Numbered from the stretch's first letter, positions 62,401-63,093 are shown. The stretch is DNA of 64,000 bases from Argyresthia goedartella (GCA_949825045.1 OX463806.1:42184208-42248207); one strand, 5' to 3'. The notes: generated by a model not told the origin, from the sequence alone. Numbers and translations are program-made.

Positions 62401-63093
62401 AGATCTGAATTAATTTTATAACCGTTATTTTATATGGATTCCCTATGAATACATTTCCTTGGCGTTTCCGACGATTTACCGAACACGTTGTGGATAATTT
62501 AATGATGATGGTGGTGATGATGAAGTGACTTACTGAGGCAGTTGCGTTCATCTGACCGGTCGCTGGGGCAGTCGACGCGGCCATCGCATCTCTTAGACCT
62601 CTTAATGCAGTTGCCGTGATCGCACTGCCAATAGTTAGCGCTGCATGCTTGGAAGGGCATTTGTCTTGTTAGTATGTGAGAGCCGAGAGGATATCAATAG
62701 CATCATACATCTTTCGAAATAAATCAAGATAGCTACAATCTGACGTCAGGATGTGTGTTTTTATCTCCTATTTGAGAAAAGATGTTTTTTTTTATAATTA
62801 AGTAGAGTAAGTATAATTGAAGAATCTTACTTGTAAACCTGCTTTACTGAAATAAATCTCACATTACAGATATTCTTTGTATTATTCTGTGCTCAATATA
62901 ATGAAAAAATATTGAATTTGATTGTATCTTGATGAATTTCCGTGAACAACATACTTACGGCAGTTGAGTTCATCTAGTATGTCTTTCGGACAGTCCCTGA
63001 ATCCGTCGCATCTCAGCATCACGGAAATACAGGTGCCGTCTCCGCATCGAAACTTTCCGCGCTTACGGCAAACGTGGTCGCCCGACCAGTCCA
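2256..63093 (-). CDS. trol: Perlecan (basement-membrane heparan sulfate proteoglycan core protein), partial, 53 exons
   Basis: Secreted multidomain proteoglycan core of basement membranes; family members bind laminin, nidogen, collagen IV and growth factors through heparan sulfate and their modules. Seen here: LDLa repeats (FxC..GxCI, DC..GSDE..C), Ig domains (C..W..DxGxYxC), three laminin IV domains (YWxLP, GNxxTSYGG) and laminin-EGF modules in the order typical of perlecan domains II, III and IV. Exons sit at AC[exon]CT on the plus strand and all 52 junctions keep phase, giving about 2,991 open codons from 8,975 nt. The N-terminal signal and the C-terminal laminin-G region are outside the window. 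Agrin and laminin alpha are excluded by the LDLa, Ig, LamIV/LamEGF and Ig order. A total of 53 exons over 61 kb with many symmetric phase-1 exons suggests extensive alternative splicing, as is known for fly trol. Exon limits are inferred, not confirmed by RNA. Confidence 0.95.
3337..3555 (-). CDS. trol: trol exon 52: LDLa repeat with acidic tyrosine-rich tail
   Basis: Phase 1-1, 219 nt. [20 protein letters not shown] and DNSDEKFC form a good LDLa, far from the N-terminal array and between two Ig exons. The tail ([20 protein letters not shown]) has tyrosines beside Asp/Glu, the setting preferred by tyrosine sulfotransferase. Acceptor TTTCTCTATAG, donor G|GTAAATAC. Skipping it keeps the frame between exons 51 and 53, so it is a candidate cassette exon. 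Confidence 0.85.
4187..4465 (-). CDS. trol: trol exon 51: complete Ig domain
   Basis: Phase 1-1, 279 nt, a one-exon Ig: [41 protein letters not shown], ending YIDLHVEG. Acceptor CCATAG, donor G|GTCAGTCAG. Confidence 0.93.
4913..5040 (-). CDS. trol: trol exon 50: Ig end
   Basis: Phase 2 to 1. [16 protein letters not shown] and [13 protein letters not shown]; two sequons follow or overlap (NVS). Acceptor TGTTCCAG, donor A|GTAAGTTT. Confidence 0.92.
5486..5577 (-). pseudogene. Partial tandem copy of trol exon 49 (possible alternative exon)
   Basis: Minus strand. [28 protein letters not shown] matches the 3' half of exon 49, with open frame, an acceptor-like GCACGCAG and a good donor AC|GTAAGTGT in the same phase (2). 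The similarity extends a little upstream (PPDPRTQ). It lacks the first half of exon 49, so using it would leave the previous Ig without its F and G strands unless its 5' site differs. Relic or mutually exclusive exon cannot be decided here. Confidence 0.65.
5651..5874 (-). CDS. trol: trol exon 49: Ig end and next Ig start
   Basis: Phase 0 to 2. [17 protein letters not shown] closes the Ig, then [35 protein letters not shown] opens the next. Acceptor ACAATCCAG, donor AG|GTAAGTAA. A partial copy lies 3' of it. Confidence 0.92.
6358..6463 (-). CDS. trol: trol exon 48: middle of Ig
   Basis: Phase 2 to 0. [15 protein letters not shown] with core Trp, to IGNRLYLQS. Acceptor ATCACAG; donor AGT|GTGAGTTC. 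Confidence 0.88.
6598..6790. repeat. Interspersed repeat, family D
   Basis: GTCCGTCTGTCCGTC repeats, then ACTGTATCTCATGAACCGT and a block about fibrous TTCTGTTGCTGCTACAGC. The reverse copy at 46795-47165 shares GGTTCATGAGATACAGCC and GACGGACGGAGGGACAGCGG. Confidence 0.6.
7342..7414 (-). CDS. trol: trol exon 47: linker and Ig start (73 nt)
   Basis: Phase 1 to 2. [13 protein letters not shown], then [12 protein letters not shown], continued by the Ig cysteine in exon 48. Acceptor TACTACACAG, donor GA|GTAAGTAG. Confidence 0.87.
7845..7940 (+). repeat. tRNA-like segment (possible SINE head)
   Basis: GGCTCAGATGGTTAA resembles an A box and AAGTTCGATCCCC a B box of a tRNA promoter, about 45 bases apart, upstream of the CR1 ORF1. 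No clean cloverleaf was found, so this is not called a tRNA gene. Confidence 0.4.
8107..9669 (+). CDS. CR1 retrotransposon ORF1: PHD finger, coiled coil, esterase-like domain
   Basis: 520 residues. Residues 3-53 form a PHD-type zinc finger (C-x2-C-x11-C-x2-C-x4-H-x2-C ... C-x2-C). Residues about 150-200 are a heptad-rich coiled coil ([13 protein letters not shown]). Residues about 315-460 resemble the SGNH esterase domain found in CR1 ORF1 proteins: [10 protein letters not shown] (block I) near 320 and IIAAGSND (block III) near 375. The block I nucleophile Ser is Glu here, so catalysis is doubtful. ORF1 proteins of LINEs bind element RNA and act as chaperones. The start ATG follows a CACC context; the ORF is complete and ends 29 nt inside ORF2. 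Confidence 0.85.
   Translation: MNCTVCLTVIKRVELLLCSECKNPFHYRCLNITAARYRCEVATLKKSIKCESCVNELLQRRTSTQKSVDDLKKMDAEDSGNKGCVPCIDKKARPQTNNANGNIPTHSPLSTKQKFVTLRKPRLIMERTEANESLLNLSSQSLPTMLENDQELNELREEIETLRLQLVVATSEIDNLTLENGRMQKQLEEHKRKIEIFKSLGIGGGGTSPPQFFSPQYRRLRPSMIKMGFPRVSPGQFTNGVIAQMAPIISPNQALSNQRVVIKNTKEPGVGVLESNSEPIGTITVEIDDAETCLPPRTRTDKLDAQSDVQQPGIIGKRKILLLADEQGKGMNKLLDNILGSQYCIESLIKPNAELDQVMASCTHLCRDFTNKDLVIIAAGSNDKDPLKLQSILYHHLSKMSNTNIILCSVGSGRYLNERKLNSTFQFLCSRFDYTTYIDIHEGNRRQVNSKLHACRMLYREMLRLNYKTNFAEFYKSQNELSNKKPVKKDVETQTDGNAPVHSNLHNRVNNCENNDFFRE
9641..12566 (+). pseudogene. CR1 retrotransposon ORF2: endonuclease-reverse transcriptase, one frameshift
   Basis: The N-terminal part (from 9641, [14 protein letters not shown]) is in one frame and the rest (9855-12566) in another; the shift falls in an 11-A run at 9872-9882. 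Endonuclease motifs continue with [18 protein letters not shown] and LSDHE. Reverse transcriptase motifs: [30 protein letters not shown] (11646) and FADD (11736). The C-terminal region ([13 protein letters not shown]) is typical of jockey/CR1. Total about 975 residues, normal for the group. The frameshift may be a real lesion or a homopolymer sequencing error. Confidence 0.88.
12939..13109 (-). CDS. trol: trol exon 46: Ig end
   Basis: Phase 1-1. [21 protein letters not shown], then a tail ending GGYGTFG. Acceptor TTCAACAG, donor G|GTGAGTCG. Its 3' intron holds the CR1 element on the opposite strand. Confidence 0.92.
13381..13595 (-). CDS. trol: trol exon 45: Ig end and next Ig start, GC donor
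   Basis: Phase 2 to 1. [18 protein letters not shown] closes an Ig; [25 protein letters not shown] opens the next. The only phase-correct donor is AAAG|GCAAGTAA, a GC-AG intron; the nearest GT, two bases on, gives phase 2 and cannot join exon 46. Confidence 0.87.
13894..14074 (-). CDS. trol: trol exon 44: Ig start
   Basis: Phase 1 to 2. [25 protein letters not shown] and VMWDRSGG. Acceptor CATTCACAG (followed by AG repeats, so other starts in steps of two are possible but break phase). Donor AG|GTAAGTCC. Confidence 0.9.
14318..14462 (-). CDS. trol: trol exon 43: Ig end
   Basis: Phase 0 to 1. [20 protein letters not shown], then [12 protein letters not shown]. Donor A|GTGAGTCC. The acceptor CTGGTAG was chosen by phase 0 from exon 42. 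Confidence 0.9.
14747..15026 (-). CDS. trol: trol exon 42: Ig end and start of next Ig
   Basis: Phase 2 to 0. [19 protein letters not shown] closes the Ig; [28 protein letters not shown] and IHWSK open another. Acceptor TTTTTCAG, donor AAG|GTGAGATA. Confidence 0.92.
15442..15630 (-). CDS. trol: trol exon 41: Ig end and start of next Ig
   Basis: Phase 2-2. [13 protein letters not shown] closes one Ig; [14 protein letters not shown] and [20 protein letters not shown] opens the next. Donor CG|GTAAGTGG, acceptor ATCCTCAG. Confidence 0.92.
16139..16355 (-). CDS. trol: trol exon 40: Ig domain, first part
   Basis: Phase 1 to 2. [22 protein letters not shown] and [12 protein letters not shown]; the second cysteine is in exon 41. 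Acceptor TTCTCAG. The donor AG|GTCTATAT is weak, but AG+C restores the Ser before Cys. Confidence 0.88.
16756..17175. repeat. Tandem repeat, 133-144 bp unit, three copies and a part
   Basis: Each unit has GTCAGTG.CGCTACCGAAA, CATCTGGGCAGTAGGTAGG and a TTAGG run, then AGAACATGTAAAAAC. Unit starts near 16761, 16894, 17037 and a partial at 17161. In the intron between trol exons 39 and 40. Confidence 0.85.
17828..18163 (-). CDS. trol: trol exon 39: Ig domain with acidic/proline linker
   Basis: Phase 1-1, 336 nt. A linker ([18 protein letters not shown]) precedes a one-exon Ig: [30 protein letters not shown] is a sequon. Acceptor GATTAACAG, donor G|GTTAGTTG. Confidence 0.92.
18164..19010. other. 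Intron between trol exons 38 and 39
   Basis: AT-rich, no repeat or coding signature recognised. Confidence 0.6.
19011..19310 (-). CDS. trol: trol exon 38: divergent Ig-like domain
   Basis: Phase 1-1, 300 nt. [19 protein letters not shown] and GQIVECHT give the two Ig cysteines, but the core Trp is absent and the stretch between is long, so the fold assignment is tentative. Start TTTAG and donor G|GTACCACG were chosen because they alone keep phase 1 to exons 37 and 39. It sits where the perlecan Ig run begins. Confidence 0.72.
19564..19750 (-). CDS. trol: trol exon 37: last laminin-EGF module
   Basis: Phase 0 to 1. [31 protein letters not shown] and [13 protein letters not shown]. Acceptor GTGCCGCACAG, donor G|GTAAGTAAT. 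Confidence 0.94.
20067..20291 (-). CDS. trol: trol exon 36: end of laminin IV domain 3
   Basis: Phase 0-0. [30 protein letters not shown] and [12 protein letters not shown], typical of the laminin IV C-terminal half; ends KKVE. Donor GAG|GTCAGGCT, acceptor CTTTCAG. Confidence 0.93.
20376..20525. repeat. MITE, family G, degenerate copy
   Basis: Shares CTTGCCGTGCTTGACTACGT and the right end TAAACTGTATTTAGC..AAAAGTCTGGTGG; the left end is eroded. Confidence 0.55.
21152..21318 (-). CDS. trol: trol exon 35: laminin IV domain 3
   Basis: Phase 1 to 0. [17 protein letters not shown] then [17 protein letters not shown]. Acceptor TTTTAACAG, donor TTG|GTAAGTTA. Confidence 0.93.
21841..22036 (-). CDS. 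trol: trol exon 34: start of laminin IV domain 3
   Basis: Phase 0 to 1. [35 protein letters not shown]. Acceptor TTCTACAG, donor G|GTAAATCT. Confidence 0.93.
22345..22441 (-). pseudogene. Decayed partial copy of trol exon 33
   Basis: Minus strand. [20 protein letters not shown] matches the parent exon almost exactly, then about 40 bases are missing and the frame meets a stop before the GAGTGCAGTGCCG remnant. There is no donor. It looks like a tandem duplication that lost function and now sits in the intron. Confidence 0.8.
22482..22656 (-). CDS. trol: trol exon 33: laminin-EGF, half EGF before laminin IV domain 3
   Basis: Phase 2 to 0. [27 protein letters not shown] and [13 protein letters not shown]. 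Acceptor TGATTTCAG, donor GCG|GTAAGTGT. A decayed partial copy of this exon lies just 3' of it. Confidence 0.93.
23253..23404 (-). CDS. trol: trol exon 32: laminin-EGF with proline-rich insert
   Basis: Phase 0 to 2. [18 protein letters not shown] and ENCVPVY, then a Pro/Arg-rich stretch ([13 protein letters not shown]) before YDCR. Acceptor GATCATCAG, donor CG|GTGAGTTG. Confidence 0.9.
23678..23768 (-). CDS. trol: trol exon 31: laminin-EGF
   Basis: Phase 2 to 0. [20 protein letters not shown] is a standard laminin-EGF start. Donor CAG|GTAAATAA, acceptor ATTTACAG. Confidence 0.93.
23838..23863. repeat. Microsatellite (GAGCT)n
   Basis: About five units of GAGCT. Confidence 0.8.
24058..24294 (-). 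CDS. trol: trol exon 30: end of laminin IV domain 2 and laminin-EGF
   Basis: Phase 2-2. [20 protein letters not shown], then [18 protein letters not shown] and APGYTR. Donor AG|GTTACTTT is weaker than its neighbours, but the phase and reading into NDKGLYLQ are exact. Confidence 0.9.
24901..25001 (-). CDS. trol: trol exon 29: laminin IV domain 2
   Basis: Phase 0 to 2. [17 protein letters not shown] (NFS sequon) to FLEGPNWKR, matching the variable part of the domain. Acceptor GTTTTCAG, donor CG|GTATGTTT. Confidence 0.9.
25443..25690 (-). repeat. tRNA-derived SINE, family A
   Basis: Same layout as the copy at 850; head slightly deleted (the segment between GGGACCC and the B box is shortened). 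Confidence 0.8.
25855..25962. repeat. MITE, family E (108 bp)
   Basis: Ends are inverted repeats: TTACCACAAAAAATATTAAAC on the left, and the reverse complement TTACCACAAAAAAAATAAAC on the right. A second copy is at 39115-39215 in reverse. Confidence 0.7.
26097..26240. repeat. Repeat family H, inverted with 37053-37200
   Basis: Contains AGGGGGCTTCGCTTCGCTCA and ACATGTTCAACCTAACACGA; the second copy is in the opposite orientation 11 kb away. The core is itself close to a palindrome. Confidence 0.7.
26340..26645 (+). mobile_element. RTE-like LINE 3' fragment
   Basis: [28 protein letters not shown] and [10 protein letters not shown] (across one stop) resemble the C-terminal end of RTE-type reverse transcriptases, followed by GTATGTATG. 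A second, shorter remnant of the same sequence is at 58110-58205. Confidence 0.55.
26652..26865 (+). repeat. tRNA-derived SINE, family B
   Basis: Head TGGCTTTGCAGTTCGAGG and B box GGTTCAAATCCC, then a body with AGGATGTTTACATGTGTGTG and CAGGGTATCCTAGTGTGAGG. Copies at 34.4 (minus), 52.2 and 57.0 kb (plus) and a trace at 15.7 kb. Confidence 0.75.
26876..27150 (+). repeat. tRNA-like SINE, family C
   Basis: Starts AGCTCCGTGGTCTAATGGGT (A-box-like), then TTCACGCTTGCTTCTCACA and, at the end, CGTATCCGGGTAAAGG..CGTGCCCCTCGG. It lies directly after a family B SINE and 35 bases from trol exon 28. Confidence 0.65.
27185..27302 (-). CDS. trol: trol exon 28: laminin IV domain 2
   Basis: Phase 2 to 0. 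[19 protein letters not shown] is the family signature. Acceptor CGTTCAG, donor AGT|GTAAGTTA. Confidence 0.93.
27896..28059 (-). CDS. trol: trol exon 27: laminin IV domain 2
   Basis: Phase 0 to 2. [11 protein letters not shown] to [10 protein letters not shown], the strand preceding the GNKVTSYGG signature. Donor AG|GTACCGTC; acceptor TTCTACAG. Confidence 0.9.
28079..28300. repeat. Interspersed repeat of the kind common in Lepidoptera
   Basis: Contains CCATTGCTGGGCAAAGGCC; the same core is at 27665-27690 and 32990-33012. It begins only 20 bases from the acceptor side of trol exon 27. Confidence 0.5.
28805..28916 (-). CDS. trol: trol exon 26: half EGF and start of laminin IV domain 2
   Basis: Phase 2 to 0. 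[15 protein letters not shown], then laminin IV start ending NVPQIVSQ. Donor CAG|GTACTCAT. Begins the second of three LamEGF/LamIV blocks. Confidence 0.9.
29121..29351 (-). CDS. trol: trol exon 25: laminin-EGF modules
   Basis: Phase 2-2. [38 protein letters not shown] and [10 protein letters not shown]. Acceptor CTTCCACAG, donor AC|GTAAGTTT. Confidence 0.92.
29701..29909 (-). CDS. trol: trol exon 24: laminin-EGF
   Basis: Phase 0 to 2. [26 protein letters not shown] and KCDCVTG. Contains a cysteine-bounded insert of the sort seen between perlecan EGF modules. Donor GG|GTTAGTCG. Confidence 0.9.
30280..30448 (-). CDS. trol: trol exon 23: end of laminin IV domain 1 and laminin-EGF
   Basis: Phase 2 to 0. 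[19 protein letters not shown], then [15 protein letters not shown], the first EGF half after the domain. The acceptor has a ten-T tract before GCAG. Confidence 0.92.
30449..32085. other. Intron between trol exons 22 and 23
   Basis: Short open frames on both strands near 30.7-31.3 kb have no known domain; GTCGGGATGCGAAT occurs at 31187 and 31653, suggesting a repeat. Nothing else is supported. Confidence 0.5.
32086..32231 (-). CDS. trol: trol exon 22: laminin IV domain 1
   Basis: Phase 0 to 2. Begins [12 protein letters not shown], ends TREDIMMA, which reads into [11 protein letters not shown] of the next exon, the conserved end of laminin IV domains. Acceptor CTTTCAG, donor GC|GTAAGTTT. Confidence 0.9.
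32415..32600 (-). repeat. SINE family C, partial
   Basis: Reverse copy: AGTAGCCGGGACCTGCAGCTT and AAGCAAGCGTGAATCCCACT pair with family C middle and head. Confidence 0.6.
32644..32820 (-). CDS. trol: trol exon 21: laminin IV domain 1
   Basis: Phase 0-0. [20 protein letters not shown] is the central laminin IV signature. Donor AAG|GTAAGTAA. The acceptor ATTCAAG has a weak pyrimidine tract. Confidence 0.9.
33363..33424. repeat. Near-perfect 61-bp palindrome
   Basis: TTAGCCATTGTTTTTAATTT pairs with AAATTAAAAACGATGGCTAA with one mismatch and almost no loop. In the intron between trol exons 20 and 21. Confidence 0.9.
33672..33940 (-). repeat. tRNA-derived SINE, family A
   Basis: Full copy, followed at 34010-34105 by a second head only, so this is a partial tandem arrangement. 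Confidence 0.8.
34010..34110 (-). repeat. SINE family A, head only
   Basis: Repeats the last 100 bases of the preceding copy including GGGACTCGAACC on the plus strand, plus the same 3' flank AATATCCAACAAC, which shows that the duplication included flanking DNA. Confidence 0.75.
34172..34388 (-). CDS. trol: trol exon 20: laminin-EGF and start of laminin IV domain 1
   Basis: Phase 2 to 0. [14 protein letters not shown] is the module that flanks laminin IV domains; the rest, ending GLRNGAVV, is the N-terminal strand region. SINE copies lie directly 3' of the exon. Confidence 0.9.
34440..34625 (-). repeat. tRNA-derived SINE, family B
   Basis: Minus strand; head with GGTTCAAATCCCGG, a ten-T/A tract, then the shared GGGTATCCTAGTGTGGGGCC. 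Confidence 0.75.
34735..35050 (+). mobile_element. Truncated LINE 3' end (copy A)
   Basis: Related to copy B: shares TTAAAGCGACCTTGTCG-like coding end, the stretch around TTAGTTAAGCACAACCAAT and the end CTACAGTAATAAAGAAATTT. More diverged and without the open frame. Confidence 0.65.
35242..35283. repeat. Near-perfect 42-bp palindrome
   Basis: ACTAATGGGAGGTTAAGGA and TCCTTAACCTCCCATTAGT with a loop of four bases. Confidence 0.9.
35440..36370 (+). mobile_element. Truncated LINE 3' end (copy B)
   Basis: An open frame at 35512-35811 encodes the C-terminal tail of a LINE reverse transcriptase ([34 protein letters not shown]). After unrelated sequence, 36175-36370 holds the 3' UTR with the tail TTTGAC repeated, following AATAAAGAA. 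Only the 3' part remains, as expected of 5'-truncated insertions. Confidence 0.75.
36385..36520 (+). mobile_element. Truncated LINE 3' tail (copy C)
   Basis: Ends with ATATCTACAGTAATAAAGAC and a TTTGATTG tail, as in copies A and B; the upstream part differs. Three related 3' ends occur within 2 kb. Confidence 0.55.
36705..36826 (-). CDS. trol: trol exon 19: end of Ig domain 2 and start of laminin-EGF
   Basis: Phase 0 to 2. [13 protein letters not shown] closes the Ig domain; VCPHGYFN opens the half EGF module before the first laminin IV domain. Acceptor GTTTTCAG, donor AG|GTAAGGAC. Confidence 0.92.
37053..37200. repeat. Repeat family H, inverted copy
   Basis: GGTGAGCGAAGCGAAGCCCC and TAGGTTAAACATGTAAGAAC are the reverse of the 26.1-kb copy. 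Confidence 0.7.
37588..37784 (-). CDS. trol: trol exon 18: Ig domain 2, first part
   Basis: Phase 1 to 0. [21 protein letters not shown] and [10 protein letters not shown], then GSLTCPDMQ; this is the Ig next to laminin domain III in perlecans. It has a further cysteine pair (PKC, LTC) besides the Ig pair. Donor CAG|GTAGGTTC. Confidence 0.92.
37818..38050. repeat. Direct repeat, two copies 160 bp apart
   Basis: About 70 bases from TCTGTCCATATTCAAGAGTA through GTGTGCGGTGGCGAGAAGGA occur at 37818 and again at 37978, with few changes. Confidence 0.75.
38445..38696 (-). CDS. trol: trol exon 17: LDLa repeats 15 and 16
   Basis: Phase 1-1, 252 nt. Two full repeats: [26 protein letters not shown]; then [25 protein letters not shown]. 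Acceptor GATGTTTCAG, donor G|GTAAGTTCG. Confidence 0.92.
38755..38965 (-). repeat. Repeat related to SINE family C
   Basis: CCACGCTGGCTCAGTGCGGG and GTAGCGATAACAGCCGGGAC correspond to the 3' half of family C read in reverse. Next to trol exon 17. Confidence 0.55.
39115..39215. repeat. MITE, family E, inverted copy
   Basis: Same interior (CAACACTTGTTTAAAAATAC, GGATTTGACGTTTGTTTTGA) and the same terminal TTACCACA; shorter by a few bases. Confidence 0.7.
39342..39473 (-). CDS. trol: trol exon 16: LDLa repeat 14
   Basis: Phase 1-1. [17 protein letters not shown] and KSDEEEC after a short IYSHSFGG lead. LDLa repeats resume here after an Ig domain. Donor C|GTAAGTATC. The acceptor GTTCGTAG was chosen because it is the only one matching phase 1 from exon 15. 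Confidence 0.87.
39866..39940. repeat. C-rich/G-rich low-complexity tract
   Basis: Plus strand is runs of CCCC and CCCCC separated by TT; the trol transcript therefore reads GGGG runs separated by AA. At least eight G runs in 75 bases. Confidence 0.85.
40024..40151. repeat. MITE, family F
   Basis: Left TTAACTACTCAAGAACCGAG, right GTAACTGAGGGGTTAA; shares GCGATTTTGAACC, GGTAATAAAATT and AGTGGCGTTACCTAACGCC with 46001-46132. Confidence 0.65.
40673..40763 (-). CDS. trol: trol exon 15: end of Ig domain 1
   Basis: Phase 0 to 1. [11 protein letters not shown] is the Ig F strand with the second cysteine; ends VILTVQP. Donor C|GTAAGTATT. Confidence 0.9.
41033..41169 (-). CDS. trol: trol exon 14: middle of Ig domain 1
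   Basis: Phase 1 to 0. GDVVFTC (first Ig cysteine), VRWV (core Trp) and RLEMYQVT. Donor G|GTAAGAGT. Preceded by a 2.5-kb intron holding the 51-bp minisatellite. Confidence 0.9.
41412..41757. repeat. 51-bp minisatellite, six full units and a part
   Basis: Unit AATTTGACAGTTATTCTTAC...GATATTTAT; starts at 41412, 41463, 41514, 41565, 41616, 41667, 41718. The unit is a multiple of three, so it makes an open frame by chance. In the intron between trol exons 13 and 14. Confidence 0.9.
41915..42145 (-). repeat. tRNA-derived SINE, diverged family A
   Basis: GGGATTCGAACC and GCTTCGCAGGCAG head, body and tail alignable with family A but with many changes. Confidence 0.65.
42400..42442. repeat. Near-perfect 43-bp palindrome
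   Basis: GCCGTCATTTATTTTTTATC and GATAAAAAATAAATGACGGC with a three-base loop. In the intron between trol exons 13 and 14. Confidence 0.9.
43657..43710 (-). CDS. trol: trol exon 13: first strand of Ig domain 1 (54-nt microexon)
   Basis: Phase 1-1. Encodes [18 protein letters not shown], the A and A' strand of an Ig domain; NGT is an N-glycosylation sequon. Acceptor TATTACAG, donor G|GTAAGTCT. Joining to exon 14 gives [11 protein letters not shown], a normal Ig B strand. Confidence 0.82.
43711..44977. other. Intron between trol exons 12 and 13
   Basis: A plus-strand open frame at 44504-44860 (118 codons) contains a CxxC pair (ICRYCNDKW) and a later cysteine; no family recognised and no splice or promoter support. 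Otherwise AT-rich. Confidence 0.4.
44978..45106 (-). CDS. trol: trol exon 12: LDLa repeat 13
   Basis: Phase 1-1. [18 protein letters not shown] and DDSDELDC; ends CPSG. Donor A|GTAAGAAAA. The acceptor AAATAG lacks a pyrimidine tract, but the phase and reading are right. Confidence 0.87.
45432..45659 (-). CDS. trol: trol exon 11: LDLa repeat 12 with Pro/Tyr/Thr-rich tail
   Basis: Phase 1-1. [18 protein letters not shown] and [10 protein letters not shown] form the LDLa; it is followed by about 30 residues rich in Thr, Pro and Tyr with PPYYTT occurring twice. Such a tail is expected to be extended and O-glycosylated. Acceptor CTTTCAG, donor G|GTAAGAAGC. Confidence 0.9.
46001..46132. repeat. 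MITE, family F
   Basis: TIRs TTAACCTCTCAAAC and, reversed, TTAACCTCTTGAAT. Same orientation as the 40.0-kb copy. Confidence 0.65.
46795..47165. repeat. Interspersed repeat, family D, inverted copy
   Basis: Starts CCGGTCAAGTGCGAATCGAA and ends GTTACGGAACCCTAAAAAT; longer than the copy at 6.6 kb. Confidence 0.6.
47532..47696 (-). CDS. trol: trol exon 10: LDLa repeat 11
   Basis: Phase 1-1. A 15-residue lead ([13 protein letters not shown], with one N-glycosylation sequon NAT) precedes [18 protein letters not shown] and FSDEQNC. The acceptor is a tandem CAGCAG, so the exon may start at 47696 or 47693 without a frame change. Donor G|GTACTCTAC fits phase; a second GT eight bases on does not. Confidence 0.87.
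49800..50180 (-). mobile_element. Possible retroelement ORF1 fragment
   Basis: Minus strand frames give [14 protein letters not shown] near the low end and [15 protein letters not shown] at 49938-50174, wording like gag/ORF1 proteins of non-LTR elements. A stop separates the two parts. Family not identified. Confidence 0.4.
51337..51505 (-). mobile_element. LINE reverse transcriptase fragment
   Basis: Minus strand translation is open: [18 protein letters not shown], then [20 protein letters not shown], the RT domain block before the catalytic FADD. The ends are ragged and nothing of the rest of the element is seen nearby. Confidence 0.8.
52250..52355 (+). repeat. SINE family B, body only
   Basis: CTTGGATGTTAATATGTGTG to GGTATCCTAGTGTTAGGCC matches the family B body; head missing. 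Confidence 0.65.
53377..53571. repeat. MITE, family G (195 bp)
   Basis: Left CACCAGACTTTTAGC..GCTAAATAC; the right end reversed is CACCAGACTTTTTAAAGCCGC. Interior CCTTGCCGTGCTTGACTACG also occurs at 20456-20475. Confidence 0.65.
53771..53881 (-). CDS. trol: trol exon 9: LDLa repeat 10
   Basis: Phase 1-1, 111 nt. [18 protein letters not shown] and DGSDEDEC are complete. Acceptor CTTACAG, donor C|GTAAGTAGA. Followed by the longest intron seen here (6.1 kb). Confidence 0.9.
54329..54438 (-). CDS. trol: trol exon 8: rest of LDLa repeat 9
   Basis: Phase 2 to 1. [16 protein letters not shown] and DDSDERDC complete repeat 9, followed by a short hydrophobic linker (DIIKPVA). The junction codon AG+A restores Arg in FRCGDG. 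Donor A|GTAAGGGTT. Confidence 0.88.
55248..55371 (-). CDS. trol: trol exon 7: LDLa repeat 8 and start of repeat 9
   Basis: Phase 1 to 2. Contains a compact LDLa ([26 protein letters not shown]), then [10 protein letters not shown], the opening of the next repeat. The split of repeat 9 by a phase-2 intron is unlike the one-exon repeats around it. Acceptor TTGTTAAAG, donor AG|GTAACTAC. Confidence 0.88.
55660..55876 (-). repeat. tRNA-derived SINE, family A, truncated head
   Basis: As the other copies, but stops at CAGGGTCACTG, before the end of the tRNA-like head; a TIR element begins 40 bases further on. Confidence 0.75.
55917..56262. repeat. Short DNA transposon with 60-bp TIRs
   Basis: The left 60 bases (CGTTTCGTATCAGCGTCGCG within them) are inverted at 56199-56262 with about 85% identity by eye. 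No coding capacity, so non-autonomous. Confidence 0.75.
56505..56815. repeat. Nested inverted repeat (foldback) of about 310 bp
   Basis: Segment ATCGATCAATCAGCAATCG (56507) is inverted near 56757-56775, and GCCTTATTATTCATTTCTGA (56647) is inverted at 56795-56814. Arms cover most of the region. Confidence 0.65.
56905..57105 (+). repeat. SINE family B, degenerate
   Basis: Weak head (GGTCACGGGTTTGACTGC) and clear body (GGGTATCCTAGTGTAGGGCC). Ends about 25 bases from the donor of trol exon 6. Confidence 0.65.
57129..57260 (-). CDS. trol: trol exon 6: LDLa repeat 7
   Basis: Phase 1-1. [19 protein letters not shown] and GGDERNC; the spacing between cysteines 3 and 4 is short and GSDE is GGDE. Acceptor CGCTCGCAG, donor G|GTCAGTAGA. 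A SINE remnant ends just 3' of the exon. Confidence 0.88.
58110..58205 (+). repeat. Remnant of the same LINE 3' end as at 26.5 kb
   Basis: Shares TTGAGGAAGCGAGAGATGT, CCAGGATCGTAGC and AGTGGAGGTCTTT with 26560-26610. Too short to translate. Confidence 0.55.
58270..58545 (+). repeat. tRNA-like SINE, family C
   Basis: Aligns along its length with the 26.9-kb copy (TTCACGCTTGCTTCTCACA, CGTATCCGGGTAAAGGCC). Confidence 0.7.
59722..59849 (-). pseudogene. LDLa-like exon ending in a stop at the donor (relic or poison exon)
   Basis: Minus strand, good acceptor (TTGCCTGCCCAG), phase 1 start, then [19 protein letters not shown] and DDSNETGC. This is recognisably LDLa but has an extra cysteine and SNE instead of SDE. 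The frame then reaches TGA, which abuts a GTAATA donor-like site, giving phase 0 instead of the phase 1 used by every neighbour. Exons 5 and 6 join cleanly without it. It is either a decayed exon with a one-base indel or a regulated truncating exon. Confidence 0.6.
60341..60565 (-). CDS. trol: trol exon 5: LDLa repeats 5 and 6
   Basis: One 225-nt phase 1-1 exon carries two repeats: [24 protein letters not shown], then [24 protein letters not shown], separated only by PCKRDQ. Donor G|GTAAGTAGC. The second repeat has GEDE in place of GSDE. Confidence 0.9.
61437..61550 (-). CDS. trol: trol exon 4: LDLa repeat 4
   Basis: Phase 1-1. Hallmarks [26 protein letters not shown] give a complete six-cysteine repeat. 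The acceptor is strong (TTTTCCCTGGCAG). The donor, G|GTTTGCATC, is weak but is the only phase-compatible GT before a stop. Confidence 0.83.
61979..62086 (-). CDS. trol: trol exon 3: degenerate LDLa repeat 3
   Basis: Phase 1-1, 108 nt, with good splice sites (TTTTTCCAG acceptor, C|GTAAGTTAT donor). [18 protein letters not shown] and DLSDEKNC keep cysteines 2, 4, 5 and 6 and the calcium-binding DxSDE, but cysteines 1 and 3 are missing. In LDLa folds 1 and 3 form one disulfide, so a whole bridge has gone. Confidence 0.85.
62534..62647 (-). CDS. trol: trol exon 2: LDLa repeat 2
   Basis: Phase 1-1, 114 nt. All six cysteines are present: [27 protein letters not shown]. Acceptor CCTTCCAAG, donor A|GTAAGTCAC. 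Joins exon 1 as NCP-CSANYW. Confidence 0.9.
62959..63093 (-). CDS. trol: trol exon 1 (first in window): LDLa repeat 1
   Basis: Phase 1 to phase 1. LDLa hallmarks [18 protein letters not shown] and DELNC are present; the usual SDE is LDE, so one calcium ligand position is altered. The donor is C|GTAAGTATG. The acceptor (AAAATAG) has a poor pyrimidine tract, so the 5' limit is the least certain part. A WSGDH segment at the start contains an SGD tripeptide, the type of site that carries heparan sulfate in vertebrate perlecan, but one copy is weak evidence. Confidence 0.82.
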